Shown piece after piece: positions 1 to 5,841 of a stretch of 17,238 nucleotides of DNA. Numbering within the stretch: position 1 is the first letter of the stretch; every line of letters begins with the position of its first letter. Both the position numbers and the translations under genes were made by a program. The notes under the pieces were generated by a model, which saw nothing but the letters and a program-made list of their open reading frames with translations, made no database searches and had not been told where the DNA came from. The DNA comes from Brevundimonas sp. (GTDB taxonomy: Bacteria; Pseudomonadota; Alphaproteobacteria; Caulobacterales; Caulobacteraceae): assembly GCA_031119155.1 (NCBI GenBank), contig JAVHYH010000042.1:1-17238 (forward strand), in the 5' to 3' direction.

Positions 1-116
1 GCATCGTCGGTCGCAAGGCCGGCATGAGCCGCATCTTCACCGAAGACTTGGGTGCTCCGCCTCAGAATGGCGTCGATGTCGCGTTGGGCGCGCGCGGTGA
101 GCCGAAGCGTCGCCAA
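1..116 (-). CDS. ParE/RelE-family toxin, N-terminal part (runs off window)
   Basis: Reading leftward from a TTG codon at 116-114, the frame stays open to the window edge and gives about 38 residues. They include LRLTARAQRDIDAILRRS followed by FGEDAA, the usual opening of ParE/RelE toxins (a short strand, then a helix with an R-A-x-x-D-I-D-x-I pattern). Toxins of this family target gyrase or ribosome-bound mRNA; which one applies cannot be told from the N-terminus. The start lies 3 nt after the antitoxin stop in the same frame, so the pair is co-transcribed and translationally coupled. TTG is the only sensible start after that stop, because the nearby GTG opens a different frame that soon stops. 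The C-terminus with its catalytic or target-binding residues is not visible, so integrity is unknown. Confidence 0.7.
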   Translation of the reverse strand, partial: MATLRLTARAQRDIDAILRRSTQVFGEDAAHAGLATDD

Positions 117-119
117 CGG

Positions 120-365
120 TCAGTCACGACCGAGGCCGTCAATCCACGCCGGGATGTCGTCGATCTCCATGACGCGACCCGCGGTCACATCGTCCAGACC
201 TTCCTGAAGGGCGTCCTCGAACGGCTGGGCCAGCCTGTCCCGGCGCTCCATGTCGCCCAGCGCCCGGGCCAGAACTGCCGCGCGATCCCGGAACGCGCCC
301 GAGCGGACCTTCTCGTCCACGAAGGCTTCCATGCGGTCATCGAGCTCGACGGAGACCATGGTCAT
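120..365 (-). CDS. ParD-like antitoxin of type II toxin-antitoxin system
   Basis: This 81-residue acidic protein opens with a short beta strand and two helices (VSVELDDRMEAFVDEKV, then FRDRAAVLARAL), the ribbon-helix-helix DNA-binding layout of ParD antitoxins. The C-terminal half (FEDALQEGLDD, then EIDDIPAWID) is the acidic tail that usually wraps the toxin. Length matches the family (about 80-95 residues). It is followed at 3 nt by the ParE-like toxin start, the standard antitoxin-first order. Such antitoxins normally repress their own promoter with the toxin as co-repressor; I saw no convincing operator in the short upstream gap. The start could be the first ATG (365) or the third codon (ATG at 359); neither has a strong ribosome-binding site. 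The family call rests on pattern recognition only. Confidence 0.75.
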   Translation of the reverse strand: MTMVSVELDDRMEAFVDEKVRSGAFRDRAAVLARALGDMERRDRLAQPFEDALQEGLDDVTAGRVMEIDDIPAWIDGLGRD

Positions 366-399
366 GCCGGGAGATTAACACGGCGCCCCGAAACGACAA

Positions 400-425
400 C
401 GGCCGCCCCGTTTCCGGAGCGGCCG
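400..425 (-). terminator. Probable hairpin terminator downstream of sciP
   Basis: A GC-rich dyad pairs 400-406 (CGGCCGC) with 419-425 (GCGGCCG). After one mismatch three further pairs form (408-410 with 415-417) around a 4-nt loop. It lies 29 nt beyond the sciP stop and before parD. On the minus strand it is followed by only a weakly T-rich run (GTTGTCGTTT), so efficient intrinsic termination is uncertain. Confidence 0.5.
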
Positions 426-453
426 CTGCAGGCGTTAACGCGGGGAGTGACCC

Positions 454-753
454 TTAACCGCGGTAGTGCTGGATACGCGTGGTCCGCAGACCCTGCATGC
501 CCCATTTGTCGATCGCCTTCTGCCAGGCGATGAACTCTTCCGCCGTCAGGCGATACCGGGCCAGCGCGTCCTCAAGGCTGATCAGCCCACCGCGGACAGC
601 GGCGACCACCTCGGCCTTGCGACGGATCACCCAGCGATCCGTATTGGCCGGCGGCAGGTCACGCAGCGTCAGCGGCGTGCCGGTCGGTCCGACCACATAT
701 TGTTCGCCTGAAGTATTTAGGCGTCGCTCTTGCAACATGGGCTTATGCCTCAT
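454..753 (-). CDS. sciP: SciP-type CtrA-inhibitory protein (DUF1153 family)
   Basis: This 99-residue protein has the DUF1153 core: YVVGPTGTPLTLRDLPP, then RWVIRRKAEVVAAVRGGL, then a helix-turn-helix (SLEDALARYRLTAEEFIAWQ) and a basic end (GLRTTRIQHYRG). In Caulobacter, SciP binds CtrA in swarmer cells and blocks RNA polymerase recruitment at CtrA-activated promoters. Its gene there also neighbours flagellar hook genes, which supports the assignment. It lies 148 nt downstream of flgE on the same strand and is followed by a hairpin. A CtrA-like box sits 40 nt upstream of the start, fitting the known CtrA-SciP feedback. The start is uncertain. ATG at 753 follows GGTGGTGGTGA, whereas ATG at 738 has GAGG about 10 nt upstream and would give 94 residues, closer to what I recall of the Caulobacter protein. 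An 8-codon frame (766-743) overlaps the first ATG. Confidence 0.88.
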   Translation of the reverse strand: MRHKPMLQERRLNTSGEQYVVGPTGTPLTLRDLPPANTDRWVIRRKAEVVAAVRGGLISLEDALARYRLTAEEFIAWQKAIDKWGMQGLRTTRIQHYRG

Positions 754-792
754 TCACCACCACCATTGAGCGTGCACGGTAGCGCTGGGCCG

Positions 793-807
793 CTAAGGGC
801 CGTTTAA
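793..807 (-). promoter_or_regulatory. CtrA-like binding box upstream of sciP
   Basis: On the minus strand this reads TTAA, seven bases, TTAG. It matches the CtrA consensus TTAA-N7-TTAA except for the final base. It is centred about 47 nt before the sciP ATG, with a GCTA-type minus-10-like element (GCTACC, 783-778) further downstream. In Caulobacter, CtrA activates sciP directly. Binding here is inferred from the match and its position. Confidence 0.55.
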
Positions 808-901
808 GCGTCGTGGTGAAGGAAAGGATAAAATCCCCTCCGTACCCGGTGCAGATGGTCAATGAAGTCTTCATGGAGACTAACCGTCAGTTACCCGAAG
901 A

Positions 902-2710
902 TCAGCGTTTGATGTTGATCAGTTCCGCGAGCATCTCGTCCGCGGTGGTGATGATCTTTGACGAGGCGGAGTAGGCGCGCTGGGTCGTGATCAGGCCCGT
1001 GAACTCCGCCGACAGGTCCACCGTCGAGGATTCCAGCTGCTTGGACGACAGGGTGCCCGCGCCGCCCGTGCCCGCGGCCTTCAGGTTGAAGGTGCCGGAC
1101 TGGAGGCTGACGGCGTAGGCGTTGCCGCTGACTTCCTTGAGGCTGTCGGGGCTGGGGAAGGTGGCCACCGCGACCTGGGCGATCCGGCGCTTCACGCCGT
1201 TGTCGAAGATGGCGGTGACGAAGCCGCCGTCATCGATGGTGATTTCGCTCAGATTGCCGAAGGCCGTGCCGTTGGTGACGGTCGACTGCACCACCGAGGC
1301 GGTGTTCAGCTGGCTGAGGCCGCCGGCAGAGGTGTTCAGATCCAGGGTTACCGTCTGGGCGGCGATGCCCAGGCCGTCAGCCCATTTGACCAGACCGTTA
1401 TCGGCCGGGTTGGCCGGGTCGATGGTGTTGTTCGGGTTGGATTCCAGGAAGGACAGGCTGGCCTGGGTCGGATCGTCGAACAGACCGGTGCCGGCGGGCC
1501 AGCTCTGCATCGTTTCGACGTCGAGGCGGCCCGAGGGGGTGAAGGCGATCATGCCGGTCTTGATCTGACCGTTGGTGTAGGGCGCGCCCGTCACGACGTC
1601 CCCGGCCGGAACGGCGACGATTTCGGCGTACCACTGGTTCGGCTCGGCGCTCTTCAGGAAGCGGATTTCCAGATTGCGCTGGCCGCCCTTGGAGTCCGAC
1701 ACCGGGATGTTCATCTTGAAGTCGGGCTTCACGCCGACGGGGTTGTCGTCGTCGGAGTTGTACATGGCCATCGAGTTGACGGTCGGATCGTACTTGGTCT
1801 TCGCGATGCCGTCCGTGGCCATGCTCAGCTTCGAGAAGTCGATCTCGAAGGGCGTGCCCGGCGCGCCGTTGCTGGTCGGCGTGATGGTGACGGCCGTGGC
1901 CGTGGCGGTGGCCGTGCCATTGGCGCTGGTCGCGTTGTTCGGCACGAAGCCGGTCAGGGCGCCCGCGGCGTTGTAGCTGGCCACGCCTTCGATGCGGCTG
2001 ATGCCGGTCTTCAGGGTCACATTGTAGGTCGTGACACCGGTGCCCGCGTTGTAACCGGCACGCTCGTAGGAGACCGAAATGTCGTGAACCGAACCGCTGG
2101 TGGCCGGTGCGGTGAAGTTGGCTTCCACATTGCGGTAGGTGTTGGCGGCGGCGGCGGACGACACATCCTGGGTCGAACGCAGGTTGGCGTTGATCTGGAC
2201 GCGGGTGGTCGGTTCGGCGGTGCCGCCGACCGAGCCGATGTTGATCGAGCGCAGGCGCGACAGGTCGGACGGATCGGTGGCGATCTCGCCGTTCGAGTCC
2301 ACCGGCCAGCCCTGCAGGTACAGGCCGGCGCTGTTCTTCAGATAGCCCAGGTCGTCGACGCGGAAGGCGCCGGCGCGGGTGAACAGGCGGGTGTCGGTGG
2401 CGCCGACGCCTTCAGCCTGGGTGGTGGTGACGAAGAAGCCCTGACCGTTGATGGCCAGATCGGTCGACTCGGTCGTCCGTTGCAGCTGGCCTTCCTGGCT
2501 GATGAAGGAGCGGGCGTTGGCGGTGACGCCGCCGGCCGAGTAGCTGCCGCCGGCGCGGGTCTGGCTGTTCACCAGGGTCTGGAACTCGGCGTTGGTCCGC
2601 TTGTAGCCGACGGTGTTGACGTTGGCGATGTTCTGGGAAATCGCGGCCAGGGCGGTGGAGTTGGCGGCCAGGCCGGAAACGCCGGCCAGCATTGCGCTGT
2701 TGAGGCTCAT
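902..2710 (-). CDS. flgE: Flagellar hook protein FlgE
   Basis: This 602-residue protein polymerises into the extracellular hook, the flexible joint between rod and filament. The N-terminus (ISQNIANVNTVGYKRTNAEF, about residues 24-43) is the axial-protein rod motif. TDLAINGQGFFV near residues 83-94 is the hook-domain signature. The C-terminal 40 residues (SSTVDLSAEFTGLITTQRAY, then ADEMLAELINIKR) form the matching coiled-coil end. The middle (about 130-520) is Thr/Asn/Ala-rich surface domain. Length is close to Caulobacter hook protein (about 590) and much longer than the enteric protein (about 400). The start at 2710 follows AAGGAG at correct spacing and begins MSLNSAM. An in-frame upstream ATG at 2803 would prepend an Arg/Pro-rich stretch that overlaps flgD, so it was not used. 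Third gene of the fliK-flgD-flgE set, secreted by the flagellar type III apparatus without a cleaved signal. Confidence 0.96.
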   Translation of the reverse strand: MSLNSAMLAGVSGLAANSTALAAISQNIANVNTVGYKRTNAEFQTLVNSQTRAGGSYSAGGVTANARSFISQEGQLQRTTESTDLAINGQGFFVTTTQAEGVGATDTRLFTRAGAFRVDDLGYLKNSAGLYLQGWPVDSNGEIATDPSDLSRLRSINIGSVGGTAEPTTRVQINANLRSTQDVSSAAAANTYRNVEANFTAPATSGSVHDISVSYERAGYNAGTGVTTYNVTLKTGISRIEGVASYNAAGALTGFVPNNATSANGTATATATAVTITPTSNGAPGTPFEIDFSKLSMATDGIAKTKYDPTVNSMAMYNSDDDNPVGVKPDFKMNIPVSDSKGGQRNLEIRFLKSAEPNQWYAEIVAVPAGDVVTGAPYTNGQIKTGMIAFTPSGRLDVETMQSWPAGTGLFDDPTQASLSFLESNPNNTIDPANPADNGLVKWADGLGIAAQTVTLDLNTSAGGLSQLNTASVVQSTVTNGTAFGNLSEITIDDGGFVTAIFDNGVKRRIAQVAVATFPSPDSLKEVSGNAYAVSLQSGTFNLKAAGTGGAGTLSSKQLESSTVDLSAEFTGLITTQRAYSASSKIITTADEMLAELINIKR

Positions 2711-2759
2711 GAGAACGCTCCTTGAGTGGAAATAATCATCGGGAAGGCGGCGGAGCGCA

Positions 2760-3482
2760 TCATGCGGCCGCCTCCTCGTCGGGGACGGGCGGATTCTCCG
2801 CATCGTCGTTGTCAGCCTGTTCGCGGATCTCGTTCAGCGAGATCACGGTCGAAAGCGGGAGGACGGAGTCGCCGATCACCAGATACGGGGCTCCATTGTA
2901 CATCTCGACACCGGTGACCCGTCCGCGGATCAGCGCCTGGGCGTCGACCTTGGCGCCGGCGGAGTCGGTGGCGGAGACCTTCAGCGTGTAGACGCCGCCT
3001 TCGGTGGCGGTGTCCCCGTTGGTCATCTTGCCGTCCCAGGTGAAGTCGTGCAGGCCGGTGGTCTTCTCCGGCGCCTGACCCTCCCAGACGACCTTGCCGG
3101 TGCTGTCCAGCACCTGCAGCTTCACGTCGGAAGCCGCGCCACCCAGCTCGTAGGTCCACTTGGCCTTGCCGCCCTCCAGCGAGGTAGCGGTCCAGGCCGC
3201 GGTCACTTCCTTGCCGATATAGTTCGAGGCGTTGTCCAGGCCGCCGGCGGACTGCGCGGCCAGCAGGCTGGTCAGCAGGTCGTTGGTCAGCAGCTGCTGC
3301 TCCACGCCGGCCATCTGGGTCAGCTGGGCGGTGAACTCGTTGGAGTCCAGCGGCGACAGCGGATCCTGATTGCGCAGCTGGGTGGTCAGCAGCGTCAGGA
3401 AGGTTTCGAAATTCGAGGCCAGGGCCGCGCCGCCGGTGGCGGTGCGGTTGGCGGCGTTGGAAGTGGTGACGGCGTCGACCAT
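2760..3482 (-). CDS. flgD: Flagellar hook-cap assembly protein FlgD
   Basis: FlgD sits at the tip of the growing hook and is required for FlgE subunits to polymerise; it is discarded when FlgK arrives. The 240-residue protein has the conserved N-terminal part (FETFLTLLTTQLRNQDPLSP, then DSNEFTAQLTQMAGVEQQ, about residues 25-63) and a FlgD Ig/Tudor-like C-terminal region. That region includes DFTWDGKMTNGDTATEGGVY, the usual W-D-G-x-x-x-G motif, and ends near VTGVEMYNGAPYLVIGD. An acidic tail (DDAENPPVPDEEAAA) follows. The ATG lies 3 nt after the fliK stop, and flgE starts 49 nt downstream, so the three genes should form one transcript from the sigma-54 promoter upstream of fliK. Length agrees with the family (about 220-240). 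Confidence 0.95.
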   Translation of the reverse strand: MVDAVTTSNAANRTATGGAALASNFETFLTLLTTQLRNQDPLSPLDSNEFTAQLTQMAGVEQQLLTNDLLTSLLAAQSAGGLDNASNYIGKEVTAAWTATSLEGGKAKWTYELGGAASDVKLQVLDSTGKVVWEGQAPEKTTGLHDFTWDGKMTNGDTATEGGVYTLKVSATDSAGAKVDAQALIRGRVTGVEMYNGAPYLVIGDSVLPLSTVISLNEIREQADNDDAENPPVPDEEAAA

Positions 3483-3485
3483 CGA

Positions 3486-5450
3486 TCAGACCTTCATGTC
3501 CACGCCCGCGGGCGTGAGGGAGAGCGCCTGCCAGCGGGGGGGCTGGGCCAGGACGTCGGCTTCAGTGTTCAGGCGATTGGCCTCGGCGAAGGCGCGCGAC
3601 TGGCCGCGCTCCTGGCTCTGGCGGCTGTCCTGTCCGCGATCAAAGGCGCTGGAGCCGCTGTCGCGCTGGGTGAATTCGATGGCGTCATCGGACAGCTGGA
3701 AGCCCTGCTGCTCGAGCTGACGGCGCAGTTCATCGACGCGACCCTTCAGGTCGGCGGCGGCGGCGGGATTGTCGAAGGCCAGACGCGCGGCCAGACGGCC
3801 TTCGGCGTCGATGTCCAGCTTGACGTCGACCCGACCGAGGTCATCGGGCGTCAGCGCCATTTCGAAGCGGCTCGACCGGCCCTCCAGCTTCTTCAGGATC
3901 TGGGCGGCGATCTGGGCGGTGGCGTCGATGGTGGTGCGCGACAGGGTCGAGGGCAGGGCCTCGCGCGCGGACTGGGCGGTCTGGGCGGACGGCGTGGCTT
4001 CAGGCGCGGGCGCTTCCACCGGCATGTCGGCGGCCGGATCCGCACTGACGGCGGCGATCTCGGTCGTCGCGGCTTCCGCCGTCGGGCGGGCGGTCTCGGC
4101 CAGGCTCGGGACGCCGGTGGAGGGCGAGGCCGGGGTCTGGGCCGTGGCGGTCACGGGCGTGGACGGGGCGGTGGTGTCCACGGCGGCGTTGGTCTCGACC
4201 GGACGCGAGGCGCGCTCGGCCAGAGCCCGCAGGTTCGGCGTTTCGGTCGGGCGCGGCGCGTCAGGCGTCGGCTGCGCTTCTTCCGGCGCGACCGGTTGAA
4301 CCGCGGCCTCGGTCAGCTCCACGGGGGCTTCGGGCTGGATCAGCGGCTCCGCCGGAACGAGCTCGGTGGTTTTGGTCGTCGCCGTCGGCTGGACCTGCGG
4401 GCGGGTCTCGGCGGTCTTCGCCAGGACGTCCGTGCCGACGGGAGGCTGGGTCAGCGGGGCCGCGTTGGTGTTCTTGAGGCCCGCCGTGTCGATGACCGCG
4501 GGCTCGACCGCGACGTCCGCGCCGCCGGTCGGCAGGGCCGTATCCACCCGCGCGACATCCGTCAGGGGCTGTTGCAGGTCGCCGGTGGGGAAGATCCGTT
4601 GGAGCAGGTGGAGCGGGATCTGGCTGGTCGCGGTCAGGCGACCGACCCGGCTGAGATCGATCGGCAGGCCACGCGGATTGGTCCGCTCGGCGGTCGGGCG
4701 AACCTGCGGGTCCGCAGCGGCGGTCTTCGACGCGGTATCGGTCGGCGCCGTGGGGCGAACCTGAGCCTCGTCCGTGGCGTCGCTCTTGATCGCGGGGCGG
4801 ACGACAGGGGCGTCGCCGGTCGGCTTGGTCGCGGGCGCGATCTCGGCCTCGGGGCGGACCAGCGGTTCCGTCACCGCCGATTTGGCGGTCGGAGCGACGT
4901 CAGCCGCGGGGCGCACCTGCGGTTCGGTCGACGCGGGCTTGGCGGCGGGTGCGTTGTCCGTGGGCGCCAGGGGCTGGACCTGCGGCTGGCCGGGCAGGGC
5001 GGCCTCAACGGCCTTGGCCGTGAGATCGGACGTCGGCGCCGGCGGTTGAGTCAGGGGCGAGGCGACGTCCCGCGTGATGTCCGGTCGCAACAGCGGCGCG
5101 GTCGCGGTTTTTCCGTCCGGCGCGATGTCGGACGACGGCGCGGGGGCGTCTTCGTTCCGCAGGCCCGACAGATCGGTCCCGGCGACCAGCAGCAGGGGCG
5201 GGGTGGGCGGCGGAGGCGTCGGAACCGGTGCGGCGACGATCATGGTCGCTGCATCGGTCGCTGTGTCGGTCTTTTCGGCCGGCAGCCCGACTTCGCCTTC
5301 GCGGTCACCGCCCAGGTCGGCGCCGGCCATGGAGGCCAGCAGGCTCTCGAACACGCCGTCCATCGCAGACGCGGCGGCGTCCGTCGCCCCGTTCGGGGGC
5401 GTCGGGGCGGCAGGCGCGATCATGGACAGCAGGGCTGAGGCGGTCGACAT
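3486..5450 (-). CDS. fliK: Flagellar hook-length control protein FliK
   Basis: FliK measures hook length and switches the export gate from hook to filament substrates. The 654-residue product is Ala/Pro/Thr-rich over residues 1-500, as FliK rulers are. It ends with a Flg_hook domain (about 510-595) containing FEMALTPDDLGRVDVKLDI, the L-x-P-x-x-L-G-x-V-x-V motif typical of the specificity switch, and a Gln-rich helix (LRRQLEQQGF). A region of degenerate repeats of the P-[QLV]-V-[RQ]-P type spans residues 118-386. The start at 5450 is chosen because the sigma-54 promoter at 5521-5535 predicts transcription from about 5510, which excludes the in-frame ATG at 5639. No strong Shine-Dalgarno precedes it. 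First gene of the leftward hook operon. Sequence outside the C-terminal domain is rarely conserved, so the call rests on that domain and the neighbours. Confidence 0.92.
   Translation of the reverse strand: MSTASALLSMIAPAAPTPPNGATDAAASAMDGVFESLLASMAGADLGGDREGEVGLPAEKTDTATDAATMIVAAPVPTPPPPTPPLLLVAGTDLSGLRNEDAPAPSSDIAPDGKTATAPLLRPDITRDVASPLTQPPAPTSDLTAKAVEAALPGQPQVQPLAPTDNAPAAKPASTEPQVRPAADVAPTAKSAVTEPLVRPEAEIAPATKPTGDAPVVRPAIKSDATDEAQVRPTAPTDTASKTAAADPQVRPTAERTNPRGLPIDLSRVGRLTATSQIPLHLLQRIFPTGDLQQPLTDVARVDTALPTGGADVAVEPAVIDTAGLKNTNAAPLTQPPVGTDVLAKTAETRPQVQPTATTKTTELVPAEPLIQPEAPVELTEAAVQPVAPEEAQPTPDAPRPTETPNLRALAERASRPVETNAAVDTTAPSTPVTATAQTPASPSTGVPSLAETARPTAEAATTEIAAVSADPAADMPVEAPAPEATPSAQTAQSAREALPSTLSRTTIDATAQIAAQILKKLEGRSSRFEMALTPDDLGRVDVKLDIDAEGRLAARLAFDNPAAAADLKGRVDELRRQLEQQGFQLSDDAIEFTQRDSGSSAFDRGQDSRQSQERGQSRAFAEANRLNTEADVLAQPPRWQALSLTPAGVDMKV
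4293..5099 (-). repeat. Degenerate repeat region in the FliK ruler
   Basis: About a dozen copies of a short motif occur in FliK between residues 118 and 386: LLRP, LTQP, PQVQP, PQVRP, PLVRP, PVVRP, QVRP, PQVRP, then after a gap LTQP, PQVQP, PLIQP and AVQP. Between residues 156 and 252 the spacing is mostly 14-21 residues. The LTQPP to PQVQP stretch appears twice (about 132-160 and 332-355), which suggests internal duplication. The linkers are rich in Ala, Thr, Asp and Lys. Confidence 0.6.
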
Positions 5451-5520
5451 GGGGTCCGGGCGAAAATCGCCGAGCGAGAGGCTGGGGCGCGTCCTGCGCC
5501 GAACATTCGGAAGGCCCGGC

Positions 5521-5535
5521 GCAAGTCGCGGGCCA
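5521..5535 (-). promoter_or_regulatory. Sigma-54 promoter (-24/-12) for fliK-flgD-flgE
   Basis: On the minus strand this reads TGGCCC, five bases, TTGC. It keeps the invariant GG (5534-5533) and GC (5522-5521) with exactly 10 bases between them. Predicted start of transcription is near 5510, giving a leader of about 60 nt before the fliK ATG. Class III hook genes in Caulobacter use sigma-54 promoters, and the divergent arrangement with flgK matches what is known there. Confidence 0.8.
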
Positions 5536-5551
5536 CTCCCGAAAGTGGGAT

Positions 5552-5564
5552 CATGATGTTGATT
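5552..5564 (-). promoter_or_regulatory. IHF-like site upstream of the fliK promoter
   Basis: The minus strand reads AATCAACATCATG, matching 12 of 13 positions of the IHF consensus WATCARNNNNTTR. It sits in a small AT-rich island in otherwise GC-rich DNA, about 20 nt upstream of the -24 element. IHF bending commonly helps enhancer-bound activators reach sigma-54 polymerase. Confidence 0.45.
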
Positions 5565-5598
5565 TTGCTGGCCTTCGAGTGGGGGACGGGGCCGGGGA

Positions 5599-5635
5599 TC
5601 GGCAAGGCGGCAGGTCGAATCTTGCCGCGTGCCGA
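5599..5635. promoter_or_regulatory. Candidate FlbD (ftr-like) enhancer motifs
   Basis: Two related motifs face each other. On the plus strand 5599-5613 reads TCGGCA, three bases, CGGCA; the minus strand over 5621-5635 reads TCGGCA, two bases, CGGCA. They lie between the two divergent sigma-54 promoters, about 65-100 nt from the fliK -24 element and 50-85 nt from the flgK one, a normal enhancer distance. In Caulobacter FlbD binds GC-rich ftr elements in the equivalent place. I judge by layout, not by an exact consensus match. Confidence 0.4.
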
Positions 5636-5681
5636 CCAAACTTGCCCGGCGCCAGAGGCCCGTGCGGCCCGGCGCCCGGTC

Positions 5682-5696
5682 TGGCCCGCCGTTTGC
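5682..5696 (+). promoter_or_regulatory. Sigma-54 promoter (-24/-12) for flgK-flgL
   Basis: The plus strand reads TGGCCC, five bases, TTGC, with GG at 5683-5684 and GC at 5695-5696 separated by 10 bases. It is a mirror of the fliK promoter 147 nt away and shares the same TGGCCC variant. Predicted transcription start is near 5708, leaving an unusually long leader of about 134 nt before the flgK ATG. Confidence 0.8.
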
Positions 5697-5841
5697 GCCT
5701 CTGGTCAGTCATGACCCATGCGCGAAAATCGATCTTGCGTGATTTCAATGAGTTGGCTGGCGGCCTCGAACCGGATGCCGGGCAAAAAGCGCGCGCCGAC
5801 TGGCAGACCTTGCCGGGCGCCCCTTTGATGGAGGCCCGCGA

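Noticed and set aside
57..122. GTG overlapping the antitoxin stop as toxin start
   Set aside because: That frame stops after about 21 codons and does not give the ParE-like sequence, which is reached only from the TTG at 116.
435..458. Two TTAAC sequences that could form a CtrA site
   Set aside because: The spacing is 15 bases, not 7, and the second lies over the sciP stop codon.
862..881. Small dyads ATGAAG-T-CTTCAT and AGTCT-N6-AGACT downstream of flgE
   Set aside because: The stems are only 5-6 bp and low in GC, with no T-run; too weak to call a terminator or operator.
2711..2803. Upstream in-frame start for flgE
   Set aside because: It would add an Arg/Pro-rich stretch overlapping the flgD end, and the AAGGAG ribosome site points to 2710.
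3048..5438. Very long plus-strand open frame (796 codons) opposite flgD and fliK
   Set aside because: It is a Gly/Arg-rich shadow produced by GC-rich codon bias on the other strand; flgD and the FliK C-terminal domain are clearly recognisable on the minus strand.
5451..5639. Upstream in-frame start for fliK
   Set aside because: It lies upstream of the sigma-54 transcription start predicted near 5510 and would encode an atypical Arg/Pro-rich leader.
5801..5813. Second sigma-54-like sequence (TGGC then TTGC) before flgK
   Set aside because: Only 8 bases separate GG and GC, whereas sigma-54 promoters need 10.
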